Positions 40,730 through 53,227 of a stretch of DNA of 64,000 nt are shown piece by piece (position 1 is the stretch's first letter; each line of letters opens with the position of its first letter). The translations under genes and the position numbers were made by a program. Below the pieces are notes generated by a model. It searched no databases, was not told the DNA's origin, and saw only the letters and a list, made by a program, of their open reading frames with translations. Source of the DNA: Effrenium voratum (Eukaryota; Sar; Dinophyceae; Suessiales; Symbiodiniaceae); contig CAUJNA010000459.1 in assembly GCA_963377175.1 (NCBI GenBank), forward strand, positions 52,501-116,500. Reading direction: 5' to 3'.

Positions 40730-42630
40730 TTGGAGCCTGAACGCTCCAAGGACTGCTTCAAGCAACCATTAGGAGTATACTGCTGGTCAGACATTTCCCC
40801 AAAAGGACACCATAAGGGGATTGGCGGGATTGGCGTTGGTTTCTAAGCCCCCCAAGTAATTAGTTGTATTCGCTGCTGTTAGTGCCCGCACGATCAAGGA
40901 ACCGTGTGTGCAATCCAGATCTGGGTGGCTATTGCAGCCCTCTCTATCGCCGCATACAGCTGTCGGACATGATGGACTTGATATCCAAGCATCCTACAAC
41001 CACCGCCGCTTGTTTTCTGATGGTGTAAAGAGGTGCTGCATAGAGAGGTGCGTTTACCTAATCACGAACATGGAACCTAGAGAAGAGGTCCCCGGGAGGA
41101 GATTCCTCCAAAGATGCAGGTGTTTTGGGTTCCATGTCATCGTGCGCTTCAGCATGGTAGTTATCCGCTGGTCGCTACTGCATGGAACCCATTGAAACAT
41201 GGATTGCTTGGACCTGGGAAGTCATGTCTGGCATGATCCTCATGTTGAGCCTGATATGACCCGAATGTTGAGCCAGTACAGGATTGCTTGGAGGAGTCAA
41301 CCCCAATATTGGGCTCGGTCTGGCTTTTTGGGTCCAAGTCTGGCTCCTGCTGGCTCCTTCAGGCTCCTTTGATACAAGCCAACTGGGTGCTAGATAGAAA
41401 CAACATGTTCCAACAAGCAAAAAGGGGATGAATAGCTCAGACAGATGTAACGGACTCGAAGCAGCTACCACTCATGGAACAATGATTGATTGGGGGATGG
41501 GTACCTACCGCCCACCCAACATGTAACCCGACTGGCTCCTTGGACGGCCATGTTTCTCTCGATGCTTCTGGTGGGTTCCATGTTAGTTGGAGAGTAGTTG
41601 ACGTGATGTTTACTTCTCCAGACCCTCTATTTGACTTTATGTTTTTGTTCATTGAATGCCACGGTCCACAAAGTTCAGGTTGCCAACATGGCCTCTCAGC
41701 TGCAGTTCAGGAAAAGGGTGCGGCGATCCAAGTTTGACGAGACCTGGACCCTCAAGCTACCCTCAAGCTGCCCTCAAGCTGCCCTCAAGCTGCCTGTACG
41801 GCCATCTGAAGCAATCCATTTCCAGTTTGGGAGCGCCCTCCACGCCCATATTACACAGTGCCAAGCTTTGGCATAGCAGGTTGCTTCCATATCCGTTTTC
41901 ATCATTTCGTTTGTTGTTGGTAATGTTACACCATTTTCCCAGCAAGTGGTGGCGTTCTTTGGTTACCTGGTTGCTCTTTGAGTTGATTGATCCCTCCTCT
42001 TTTTTGCTGGAGGTCGAAGGCTGGGATCCCTGCAAAGACATCAGGGCCCCAAAGAAGAAAAAAACCTGGCCATCTCCTGTGGCCTTGGTTCAAACAACCG
42101 CCTGTTGGATCCTGTTGGGTTTCCCTCCGAAAGCAGCCAGGGTTCGATTGCGGGTTTTGCAACCAAACTCTAGGTGACCTTTGGCCTGATTCTGCTGATC
42201 CCCCAGTTCCTTCAGATGTCCGTGGCCTTGAATGCCTGTGGCGGCGGAAACTTGGGCAGCTGCTTCAGGCCTGACATGCCCGCCGCTTGCTTCTTTGGGA
42301 GCAGGGAGGGGCGTTGCGGGTTTGGGCTTTGGTATGGGGATGTGGGGATTGGGGCTTGTTGTTTGAGGGTTTGGGGGGATGGCTGTGAAGTCAAACATCT
42401 CCGCTGATATTCCCAACGGAGATGTCGGAAAGAAGCGATAGTTTTCAGAGCTTGCTGTTTGCATTCCAGCCTTCCGCATTCCAGCCGTCCGCAGGCTGGA
42501 GTACGATCATGAGGACGCTGGCGTGAGGCTTTTCAGATAGATGTGTCACCTTTTCCTGGGGTAGAATGCTTCTTGGACCTTCAAACTTCCAAGTTGCTTG
42601 GGACAGCTCCTTTTTTCAACCAAGTTGCAG
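40730..42630. other. No recognisable gene
   Basis: Mostly short ORFs. Contains a small tandem of CCCTCAAGCTG (4-5 copies, 41750-41800) and a repetitive patch of GCTCC/GGCTCC and TTGAGCC words at 41220-41370. Confidence 0.4.
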
Positions 42631-42906
42631 CAAGTATGCCCCGTCTGCAAAAAATCGCTCTCGAAGCTGGGCAGATGACACGCCTCGCCAGGAGGACGAG
42701 CCTTTCGCAAAGCAAAGAGAGGCGGATGGCAGCAAGCTGTCGATGAAAGGTTTTTGCTATTGGTTTGCGCTTGCTGCTTTTTCTAGATTGATTTGCGTGA
42801 AAAAGGTGGAGGAACTCAGAGAAGAAGTGCGGCTTCTGAAAGAGCAGCTGAAGAAGTCTTCGCGCCTCGACAGTCAGGCGATTGGCGAAATACGAGCAAA
42901 AACCGA
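42631..42906 (+). CDS. Candidate two-exon coiled-coil fragment
   Basis: Exon 42631-42721 (KYAPSAKNRSRSWADDTPRQ, EDEPFAKQRE) with a GC donor joins in phase 0 to exon 42806-42906 (VEELREEVRLLKEQLKKSSR, LDSQAIGEIRAKTE) before GTATAT. The second exon is a leucine-heptad coiled coil. Upstream and downstream exons were not identified. The family cannot be named from this piece. Confidence 0.55.
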
Positions 42907-43309
42907 GTATATGTCACCTTGTCATGAGCCATGCGTATCAAGCAGATGGCTCGCATTGTTTGCCTTGCTGAAGCATATTTCTGCTAAGGAATGTGCACTT
43001 TTCTTCTGCAAGCCCTACCCCCAATGTGACTGAGTCGCAATTATTATGGATTGTGCCAATAGCATTGCGATTGTGTGACTGATCTGTGAAAATGGCATGG
43101 CATCCCGAGTCACCACACAGCTGAGGGAATTCGCAATGTACACGTCAACATGACGTGACAAGGACTTGAAACCATCATAAGATTCTTGAAAACGAATATT
43201 TGTTTGGATATGTTGGGTTGGCTGTTAAAATCACATATTAGGATAACGTGTTTCATTTCATTGGTGCTGATTGTCGTTGTTGTTCGGATGCTTTTGCTGT
43301 GCGCTTGTT

Positions 43310-43685
43310 CGCACACGCACACAGCCACACACACACACACACCCACCCACCCATCCACGCACGCGCGCACGCACGCACGCACGCACGCGCACCGCCACCT
43401 GGGAATCCTAGAGCCTCGCCATCACCAACTGCGCTGGTTGGCTGCAGAGCTTGCTCACCCGCTCAGCCAACCTCCCTCCACTTAGTCCCCCTTCCCACCC
43501 TTCCCACCCCGCCGCCCACCCGCCCCACCCTAGCGCGCCTGTGCGTGTGTGTGCGCGCGTGCGTGCATGCAGGTTTGCGCGTTTGCGCGCGAGCATGCGT
43601 GCGTGCGCCCGCCCGTGCGCGCGCCGCACGCAAGCACGCGCGCACCCAAAGCGTGCGCGCGAGCGTGCGCGTGCGCATCCAAAGC
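43310..43685. repeat. Alternating purine-pyrimidine block (CA, ACGC, GCGT, GTGCGC)
   Basis: CACACACACACACACCC then GCACGCACGCACGCACGCGC in the first arm; GCGTGTGTGTGCGCGCGTGC and further GCGC/TGCG runs in the second. The arms are inverted relative to each other, about 150 bp apart. Non-coding Arg/Ala/His-rich ORFs are artefacts. Confidence 0.85.
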
Positions 43686-44154
43686 CAATTAGACGAAGAC
43701 TGCATCCCTACATCCCCTCTCAGCCCCACAGAAACCCGTCGAAAAATGAAAAACATGGTAATTGCAACGTTTTCCGCACAGTGGCAGCGGCCCCGCTTTC
43801 GCAAAACCCCGCTTATTTGATCGCAAGCCCAGGGATGCTTGTGAAGTTAGCGAGGATATGGAGGATGTTGGATGCTGGCGACAGCCGGGGGCGATTTGCA
43901 CGGTTTTGAAGGAAAGAGTAAATCAGTGTCTGTTATTGGATTGTAGATCCAGCTACGCTATGTGTTCTCGAGCTGGAAGAGCGAGGGCAATCCTTTTCTT
44001 CTGACATTTGGGCCCAAAACATCTCCAACAGTCCTTGCCTTGCGACGGGTTCCGGATGCTATGTTGCCCAATGGAATGATTTGTATACATCGCGTCAATC
44101 CTAAAAGCTGGAATTATTTAATAGTCGAAACGAAAGGCGAGAAATCGAACGATT

Positions 44155-45480
44155 TATACATGTATATTATACAATTTTGAATATAAATAATGTATATAAT
44201 TAATTCTAATTAGTGTTATTAAAAAAGGGGGGAAAAAACACATTAAATATATATTATATATTTATTTTAAAAATCATTTTATATTTATTATTAATTTTGT
44301 ATATGTGTATTTTGATTTCTTTCTTAATAATTTAAGTTGTTTAGGTTGATTGGTTTATTAAAGATTGAATTAATTAGGAAGATGGGAGTGGATTTTTTGG
44401 ATCGATTAAGGGGGAACGAAGGGGGGGAAATTAAATTTTAATAAAATATGTGGTTTTATGAATTTATTGTGTTTGGATTGAGAATAAATTTATAAAAAGT
44501 TGATATTATTTATTTGATAATAATTATTTACTTTTATAAAATTATTAAGAAAACAATATAATTGAAAATTATAGGTTTTATAATTCTTTAGATGTTAAAT
44601 TTATTGGGGGTAATATTTATTTTGTTTGGGGTGTTATTAGAAATGGTAATATAATTCTTTATTTGGTTTTTAATTATTTGGAATTTATTTTGGTGTATTA
44701 TATTCTTATTATTTTAAGTCGAGATTATGTGGTATAAAAATAAATGATATATTATATATTATGAGTTTTTATTATTTATATAATTTTAGTAAAATACGAT
44801 AAATAAATGTTTTGTTTGGTTATTAAAGTTTATTCTTTACAAAATGTTAATAATTCTATAATTATATTTTAATTTTATTTAATATATCTTTATGATTCGA
44901 TAGTGTGTTTTAATTTTATTATTATATATATATATATTAGTATAGCCAATAAAATAATATTTATAATATATAGATATTATTAAATTAATTATTTTTGGTA
45001 GAATTATTATTTTTTGAATTATAAAGAATGCTTGTTTTTTTTTGTGTGATTGATTTGGATTTTGTTTTCGAAATGGTTTGGACGAGATTGTATTTATCGA
45101 TTTTGTTTTTATTTAATATTTTCGAATATTTAATTTAAAGATTTAGATTAAATTATTTATTATATCTTAAGAATTATTAAAATTATATAATAGTTAATTA
45201 AGGAAAATTATAATTTCTTATAAATATATATATATATAAATTATTTATTTTAATTTATAAAATAAATTTAGGAATTATATAATACTATTTTTATATATCA
45301 AAATTAATTAAAATAATTTATTAAATATAACAAACAAATAAAAATAAAATATCTAATATATTTTCCTTAAAATATATATTATATAAATTATATAAAATAA
45401 AATATATTAATATTAAATATAAATATATATATATATTCTTTATTGTTATTCTAATATTCTCAATGTGTGCTATATCTAAA
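44155..45480. other. AT-rich island, left part
   Basis: About 1.3 kb of very high A+T (mostly A/T runs with a few GGGG patches), unlike the rest of the window. No ORF of 60 codons in any frame. It ends exactly where element copy 2 begins. It resumes at 50391-50515, so the element lies inside it. Origin unknown; an organellar or foreign insertion cannot be decided by eye. Confidence 0.8.
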
Positions 45481-46053
45481 ATCCGCCGACATTGCTCGGC
45501 GCGTCGGATACTTACTAGAGGATAGAGAATAACCCCCCCCCTAACCCCCCCCCCGCCCGACGTCTATTACGTTGGTTTTGGGGGGGGGGGGGGGGGCCAA
45601 GTACCGCGCGGCAATTTGATAACGTTCCACTAAACGTAGTCTTCGGGAAGCCGGTGTCGCAAAACAAGGCCCCTGCCGGCTTTTTTGCTAACTTGGGCTT
45701 CCTATATTCTTTTGCCGAAAATCTAGAAAAACTCAATGTTTTTGGACGTCCTCTTTGCAAAAACGCTGGAAAAATCGTATTTTTTTGCGGGAAATACTAG
45801 GGAGCAAAGGGGAAGTGCAAAGATACATATATACAGACATACATTACAATACATTACATTACAATAAATTACATTACATAACATTACATAACATTACATA
45901 CATACATACATTACATACATGCATGTATACATGCATAGTGCATGTATACATGCATGCACATATATATACATACGTACATACATTATATTACATTACATTA
46001 CTTTACTTTACATTACTTTACTTTACTTAACTTAACTTACTTACTTACTTACT

Positions 46054-46153
46054 NNNNNNNNNNNNNNNNNNNNNNNNNNNNNNNNNNNNNNNNNNNNNNN
46101 NNNNNNNNNNNNNNNNNNNNNNNNNNNNNNNNNNNNNNNNNNNNNNNNNNNNN
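46054..46153. other. Assembly gap (100 N)
   Basis: Exactly 100 N inside the microsatellite, typical of a gap of unknown size. The true array length is therefore unknown. Confidence 0.99.
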
Positions 46154-46497
46154 ATTACATTACATTACATTACATTACATTACATTACATTACTTTACAT
46201 TACATTACATTACATTACATTACATTACATTACATTACATTACATTACATTACATTACATTACATTACATTACATTACATTACATTACATTACTTTACAT
46301 TACATTACATTACATTACATTACATTACATTACATTACATTACATTACATTACATTTACATTACATTACATTACATTACATTACATTACATTACATTACA
46401 TTACATTACATTACATTACATTACATTACATTACATTACATTACATTACATTACATTACATTACATTACATTACATTACATTACATTACATTACATA
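46154..46497 (+). repeat. TTACA pentanucleotide microsatellite
   Basis: ATTACATTACATTAC units with rare CTTTA variants. Continuous with the N gap on the left and switches to TACA at about 46498. Confidence 0.97.
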
Positions 46498-46596
46498 CCA
46501 TACATACATACATACATACATACATACATACATACATACATACATACATACATTCATACATTCATACATACATACATACATACATACATTACATAA

Positions 46597-46627
<31 letters not shown>

Positions 46628-46680
46628 CATACATACATACATACATACATACATTACATTACATACATTACATACATACA

Positions 46681-46711
<31 letters not shown>

Positions 46712-46741
46712 CATACATACATACATACATACATACATACA

Positions 46742-46772
<31 letters not shown>

Positions 46773-46859
46773 CATACATACATACATACATACATACATA
46801 CATACATACATACATACATACATACATACATTACATACATACATACATACATACATACA

Positions 46860-46890
<31 letters not shown>

Positions 46891-46916
46891 CATACATACA
46901 TACATACATACATACA

Positions 46917-46947
<31 letters not shown>

Positions 46948-47111
46948 CATACATACATACATACATTTACATTACATTACATACATGTACATACATACAT
47001 ACATACATACATACATACATACATACATACATACATACATACATACATACATACATACATACATACATACATACATACATACATACATACATACATACAT
47101 ACATACATACA

Positions 47112-47142
<31 letters not shown>

Positions 47143-47177
47143 CATACATACATTACATACATACATACATACATACA

Positions 47178-47208
<31 letters not shown>

Positions 47209-47333
47209 CATACATACATACATACATACATACATACATACATACATACATACATACATACATACATACATACATACATACACATACATACATACATACA
47301 TACATACATACATACATACATACATACATTACA

Positions 47334-47364
<31 letters not shown>

Positions 47365-47431
47365 CATACATACATACATACATACATACATACATACATA
47401 CATTACATACATACATACATACATACATACA

Positions 47432-47462
<31 letters not shown>

Positions 47463-47509
47463 CATACATTACATACATACATACATACATATAACATACA
47501 TACATAACA

Positions 47510-47540
<31 letters not shown>

Positions 47541-47606
47541 CATACATACATACATACATACATACATACATACATACATACATACATACATACATACATT
47601 ACATAC

Positions 47607-47637
<31 letters not shown>

Positions 47638-47847
47638 CATACATACATACATACATACATACATACATACATACATACATACATACATACATACATACAT
47701 ACATACATACATACATACATACATACATACATACATACATACATACATACATACATACATACATACATACATACATACATACATACATACATACATACAT
47801 ACATACATACATACATACATACATACATACATACATACATACATACA

Positions 47848-47878
<31 letters not shown>

Positions 47879-47896
47879 CATACATACATACATACA

Positions 47897-47927
<31 letters not shown>

Positions 47928-48047
47928 CATACATACATACATACATACATACATACATACATACATACATACATACATACATACATACATACATACATAC
48001 ATACATACATACATACATACATTACATACATACATTACATACATACA

Positions 48048-48078
<31 letters not shown>

Positions 48079-48112
48079 CATACATACATACATACATACA
48101 TACATACATACA

Positions 48113-48143
<31 letters not shown>

Positions 48144-48252
48144 CATACATTACATACACACATACATACATACATACATACATACATACATACATACATA
48201 CATACATACACATTACATTACATTACATTACATTACATTACATTACATTACA

Positions 48253-48283
<31 letters not shown>

Positions 48284-48305
48284 CATACATACATACATAC
48301 ATACA

Positions 48306-48337
<32 letters not shown>

Positions 48338-48339
48338 CA

Positions 48340-48370
<31 letters not shown>

Positions 48371-48996
48371 CATACATACATACATACATACATACATACA
48401 TACATACATACATACATACATACATACATACATACATACATACATACATACATACATGCATACATACATACATACATACATACATACATACATACATACA
48501 TACATACATACATACATACATACATACATACATACATACATACATACATACATACATACATACATACATACATACATACATACATACATACATACATACA
48601 TACATACATACATACATACATACATACATACATACATACATACATACATACATACATACATACATACATACATACATACATACATACATACATACATACA
48701 TACATACATACATACATACATACATACATACATACATACATACATACATACATACATACATACATACATACATACATACATACATACATACATACATACA
48801 TACATACATACATACATACATACATACATACATACATACATACATACATACATACATACATACATACATACATACATACATACATACATACATACATACA
48901 TACATACATACATACATACATACATACATACATACATACATACATACATACATACATACATACATACATACATACATACATACATACATACATACA

Positions 48997-49027
<31 letters not shown>

Positions 49028-50184
49028 CATACATACATACATACATACATACATACATACATACATACATACATACATACATACATACATACATACATAC
49101 ATACATACATACATACATACATACATACATACATACATACATACATACATACATACATACATACATACATACATACATACATACATACATACATACATAC
49201 ATACATACATACATACATACATACATACATACATACATACATACATACATACATACATACATACATACATACATACATACATACATACATACATACATAC
49301 ATACATACATACATACATACATACATACATACATACATACATACATACATACATACATACATACATACATACATACATACATACATACATACATACATAC
49401 ATACATACATACATACATACATACATACATACATACATACATACATACATACATACATACATACATACATACATACATACATACATACATACATACATAC
49501 ATACATACATACATACATACATACATACATACATACATACATACATACATACATACATACATACATACATACATACATACATACATACATACATACATAC
49601 ATACATACATACATACATACATACATACATACATACATACATACATACATACATACATACATACATACATACATACATACATACATACATACATACATAC
49701 ATACATACATACATACATACATACATACATACATACATACATACATACATACATACATACATACATACATACATACATACATACATACATACATACATAC
49801 ATACATACATACATACATACATACATACATACATACATACATACATACATACATACATACATACATTACATACATACATACATACACATACATACATACA
49901 TACATACATACATACATACATACATACATACATACATACATACATACATACATACATACATACATACATACATACATACATACATACATACATACATACA
50001 TACATACATACATACATACATACATACATACATACATACATACATACATACATACATACATACATACATACATACATACATACATACATACATACATACA
50101 TACATACATACATACATACATACATACATACATACATACATACATACATACATACATACATACATACATACATACATACATACA

Positions 50185-50215
<31 letters not shown>

Positions 50216-50216
50216 G
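46498..50216 (+). repeat. TACA tetranucleotide microsatellite
   Basis: About 3.7 kb of TACA with sparse TTACA, ACACA and TGCA interruptions; interruptions are common before 48340 and almost absent between 48460 and 49860. Very long Tyr/Ile/His/Thr and Met/Tyr/Val/Cys ORFs over it are artefacts. Confidence 0.98.
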
Positions 50217-50390
50217 TACATGCATGCATACATACGAGAGAGGGAGAGTGGGGAGAGAGAGGCTTGGGGGGATGGGGAGGATGGGAGCAGAGGGAGGGAG
50301 AGAGGACGACAGAACACACAAGGGAGACAAGGAAGAGAGGAAGAAGGAGAAAAGGGAGAGGACAATGTCGGCGGACTGAGCCGGAGGCTC

Positions 50391-50515
50391 TCAAGTATTT
50401 CCTATATTCCAATATAATGATCATAATAACAATAATAACAAAAATAAAAATAATATAATAAAATAACAAAATAATATCAATAATAATAATAATAAATAAG
50501 AATATGAGAGTCCAA
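50391..50515. other. AT-rich island, right part
   Basis: AATAATAACAATAATA-type sequence directly after the element's right end, ending 10 bp before the SET gene stop codon. Interpreted as the continuation of the island at 44155-45480. Confidence 0.7.
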
Positions 50516-50525
50516 TGCGAATGAT

Positions 50526-50699
50526 TCAGGTTGTTTCCTGTTTTCGATTCAGGATCTCATCATCGGTCAGCACGACGCATTCAAACAATTCATCAGTGCC
50601 CATATGTTGAGCACGATCTTCCCAATACTTCTCCCCATAGTCAAAGAACAGTTCCTCGCCTTGGCAAATATCGCGGGCAGCGAGCAATTTGGCGTAATG
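50526..50699 (-). CDS. SET gene terminal exon (GEELFFDYGEKYW)
   Basis: After AGATCAG. AARDICQGEELFFDYGEKYW is the C-terminal SET signature; then GTDELFECVVLTDDEILNRK and the stop TGA at 50528-50526. Confidence 0.9.
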   Translation of the reverse strand, partial: HYAKLLAARDICQGEELFFDYGEKYWEDRAQHMGTDELFECVVLTDDEILNRKQETT

Positions 50700-53227
50700 C
50701 TGATCTGGGCCTTACTTGCCAGCAGGGGGAAAACGGACACAATTGATTGCGTGTAAATGGAAAATTCTGGAAAAAGCGACCAAGAGCTCATAAGACTATA
50801 AAAAATAGTGAATGAAAGCAAACAACGAACACAAAAAACACAACCAAAACATATCATATGCAGGATCTGAATGCTTGCAACTGGAGGGCAACAGACCAGG
50901 GTCAGGTTGTACCCCCGAGGATTTCGGCAATCGTTGATGAACCGCGCCTTGATGCCCAGGTGGGGCCCAGCATCTACCTGTCCAAAGCAATCCCAACCTT
51001 GCCCGAAATGGGGGACGTCTGTGACGCTTGAGGCATGATTGCGAAGAGCCCAGGCTCTTTAAAAGGGAAAACCAAACAAACAGATTGGGGGCTTGTAAGC
51101 ACTGGTCTACCTTTTCACCCGCCTGGCAAAAGTGGGGTGTGCGAGAAGCGCAGAAAGCCTTCTCTCAGGGTGCTCCCTTTTTGTCCGATCAACAATTGTT
51201 GAATAGTTGACATGTTGCAAGTGAATTGGAGAAATCGCAATTGGCAACCAAAAATCCAAGAAGCCAACACCAAGAAGTGTCAAAACCCAAAAAGCCATCA
51301 AGCCGCGTACAAGCACGCGTTGGCAATCTCGTCCCTGGAGCCGTTGGCGCAGCCGAGGCGCATCACGTACTGCGTGTCCTCGTCAAGGAGCAGATTTGAT
51401 ATCCAAATGGGTGCGTGCTTTTTCTGGGTACCCCGTCTGGCTTGTTTTTAAACAGGGAAGCCATCAATTTTGGGGTTCCCTATTTTGACACACACCAAAT
51501 GGTGCCATGGGAATGGGCGTGTCTTTTTCTGGGAGTATTCTGTTTGGAGTTGCGAGAAGCGGGAACAAAAGGGAAACCACCTAAGGCACCTGGGCAAGAA
51601 ATCAAGCGATGTCGGAAATTGCAAAACCCACCGGCCACCGGTCCCCAAGACTTCGTGCTCTACAGCAAGCAACCGCTGGGACTCACAGACCGATGGCCGA
51701 GTTTGGAGTGCGGGTGTTGCTGCGGAACTCTTGTCCGCCGAAACACGACCAACATCCAGGGGTGCAAACAGCGAGCGGCATTTTGTCCGCTCTTCTGTTG
51801 CTGCAAGCAGTCTGCATTTGACCTTGGTCTCAAATGCGCATCCCTTGTGCTGGCGTTGGCCGTTTTGGCGCCTTTATTTTGAGCTGAGTTTCGTCAGCTT
51901 CATCGACGTTTCGAAGGGTGTGGCTGCCCTTGTTGCAAAGTACTTGCCTGGCAAGAATCACAAGCACTGGTCGTCGACATTGCCAGCATGACACGGCATG
52001 GCCAGCATCACTGGCAGCACCATTCAGGTTAGACAGATAGTGACCCCTGTTTGTGCTTTTTCAAAAGGACCACCTATTCCTTCAACAAACAGAATCCCGA
52101 ACGATCTGGGCGCCACAATCCCCTTTGCAAAGAGCCCTAGCAACCCCCAACCCCCGGCGCCTGCAACTTCAATGAGGACCTCAAGCTGTGCAGGTCGCCC
52201 CCATAGTGCGCAACCAGCTCGCCTTGCTGGAAAACAAAACTTGCTGCTCGCTGCATAACCCATGGCAGCTAGAAACCTATCATAGCCGCTGGTGTCGCGT
52301 ATGTCGAATTGGAGTGTGTGAGTAGGACCCTAGAACATGGGTGGGTTCTTTCTTGGTGGCGCAGGGCCAAATAGCTTCTGGAAAAGATGGGCAACCGAAA
52401 CTATTTGCGGTGTCTATTTCCCTACCCCAAACGAACGGCAACCAAAACTCGTTGCCTGTGTAGTTTCCTTTGTCCCGAAACAGGGAAGTGGAGGAGACCC
52501 TTGCCACTGGAGTCCGTTTCTGGAGGAAGCTGCTTGACCCTAGGGAAACAAAGAACCCTAAAAGAGGAAACAAAATGGCGTTGGGAATAGTGAAGTTCCA
52601 AGCCCCATATGGTGTTCCTACGATAAGACAGATGCCAATTCTTCCAGGGTCTCAGCCGTCACGCTCTATCACGGCGGTACTTCTTGGAGACGGTGTGGCA
52701 TGATTCCAAGGCGAAACAACCTGTTGGGCGTGATTCCAAACATTTGGTCAACAAGGCAATCCAAGAAGGAGCACACAAAGGTCATCTGTTTCCGTTTGGT
52801 TCTTCCAGCGGCGACTTTATTGCGAGAAGAGAACGCAGCCTTCCCAATAAGGACCCCCCTTCAGCGTAAGGGAAAACATGTTTCGTGCATCCATCTGGCT
52901 TGTTGGACCCCAGGGTGGGGCAAAGCTGGTGCGTCGGAGGTTGTCCATGAGTTCAGTTCAACCGTGTAAACACCAACGCGTGTTGACAGCTTGGTGGATT
53001 TGCTCGATTGAAACAGCTCGCTGCTTTGTACAATAGATCACCAATCCAACCAACCAGCGAATGGCTCAACCATGGCTTCGGCTATCCCATGGCTTCCCTC
53101 CCCGGACCTTGCGCCAAGTCCTCGCCCGCAAAGAGCCCCAGCCCCGCGCGGGGGCCGAGGGTGGAGCTCTGCACCACGAGCTGCGAGGACTCCATGGGCG
53201 GAAGGGCGGCCGAGAGCCTCGGAGATT
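50526..53227 (-). CDS. SET-domain protein (lysine methyltransferase-like), multi-exon
   Basis: Predicted SAM-dependent lysine methyltransferase. Minus-strand exons, in order and in frame: 53227-53108 (VVQSSTLGPRAGLGLFAGED, LAQ), 52222-52180 (GELVAHYGGDLHSL), 51923-51872 (SHTLRNVDEADETQLKIK), 50977-50897 (VDAGPHLGIKARFINDCRNP, RGYNLTL), 50699-50526 (HYAKLLAARDICQGEELFFD, YGEKYWEDRAQH, stop). They reproduce SET order: G-x-G-L-F-A, GEL-x-x-x-Y-G, the R-F-I-N-D-x-R-N motif (the SET N-H-S position) and GEELFFDYG. Donors are GT and GC, acceptors mainly AG|G. The substrate is unknown. The 5' end may extend upstream of 53227, although an ATG at 53195 lies in frame. The stop is 10 bp from the AT-rich island. 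Confidence 0.85.
50897..50977 (-). CDS. SET gene exon D (RFINDCRNP)
   Basis: After GGACAG|G; 27 codons. FINDCRNPRGYN is the equivalent of the SET N-H-x-x-x-P-N motif. Donor CTG|GTCTG. Confidence 0.85.
51419..51495 (+). repeat. Introner-like repeat copy
   Basis: TTTCTGGGTACCCCGTCTGG head, CTTGTTTTTAAACAGGGAAG core, TTTTGGGGTTCCCTATTTTG tail, then ACACACACC. It lies in the SET-gene intron, opposite strand to the gene. Confidence 0.72.
51521..51580 (+). repeat. Introner-like repeat copy, adjacent second unit
   Basis: TCTTTTTCTGGGAGTATTCT head and GGGAACAAAAGGGAAACCAC core. It follows the 51419 copy by about 25 bp. Confidence 0.6.
51872..51923 (-). CDS. SET gene exon C (SHTLRNVDEADETQ)
   Basis: After GGGCAG; the first base completes a Ser codon with exon B. 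GC donor (AAG|GCG). Assigned by frame and position; the least certain exon of this gene. Confidence 0.55.
52180..52222 (-). CDS. SET gene exon B (GELVAHYGG)
   Basis: 43-nt exon between AGCAAG and GAG|GTCC. The GELVAHYGG segment matches the GE-x-(I/V)-x-x-Y-x-G SET strand. Confidence 0.8.
53108..53227 (-). CDS. SET gene exon A (GLGLFAGEDLAQ)
   Basis: After TTCTCAG. Includes ATG at 53195 (MESSQLVVQSSTLGPRAG). Ends GCGCAAG|GT with one base that completes Gly with exon B. Corresponds to the SET-N segment. Confidence 0.8.

Larger units (their letters stand above)
45481..50390 (+). mobile_element. Composite TIR element, copy 2 (TACA/TTACA core)
   Basis: Opposite orientation to copy 1. Left end ATCCGCCGACATTGCTCGGC (45481) matches the reverse complement of copy 1's right end. 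Right end CAATGTCGGCGGAC, TGAGCCGGAGGCTC (50390) matches copy 1's left end. Arms: 45481-45830 and about 50235-50390. Flanks are TAAA (45477-45480) and TCAA (50391-50394), a possible target duplication with one change. The interior is 4.3 kb of TTACA and TACA microsatellite with a 100-N gap, instead of CT/CTTT. No protein-coding content. Confidence 0.85.

Noticed and set aside
43740..43790. Third copy of the composite element next to the ACGC microsatellite
   Set aside because: Only about 30 bp resemble the inner right-arm border; no inverted ends or left arm could be found.
46500..50417. Very long ORFs of THIH/MYVC repeats on both strands (up to 705 aa)
   Set aside because: Pure translation of the TACA microsatellite; a 4-bp repeat without stops is open in every frame.
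50907..51031. Plus-strand exon-like segment (VVPPRISAIVDEPRLDAQVG) with AG|G and a stop
   Set aside because: It is the antisense of the SET exon RFINDCRNP, whose motif match and frame-consistent joins are decisive.
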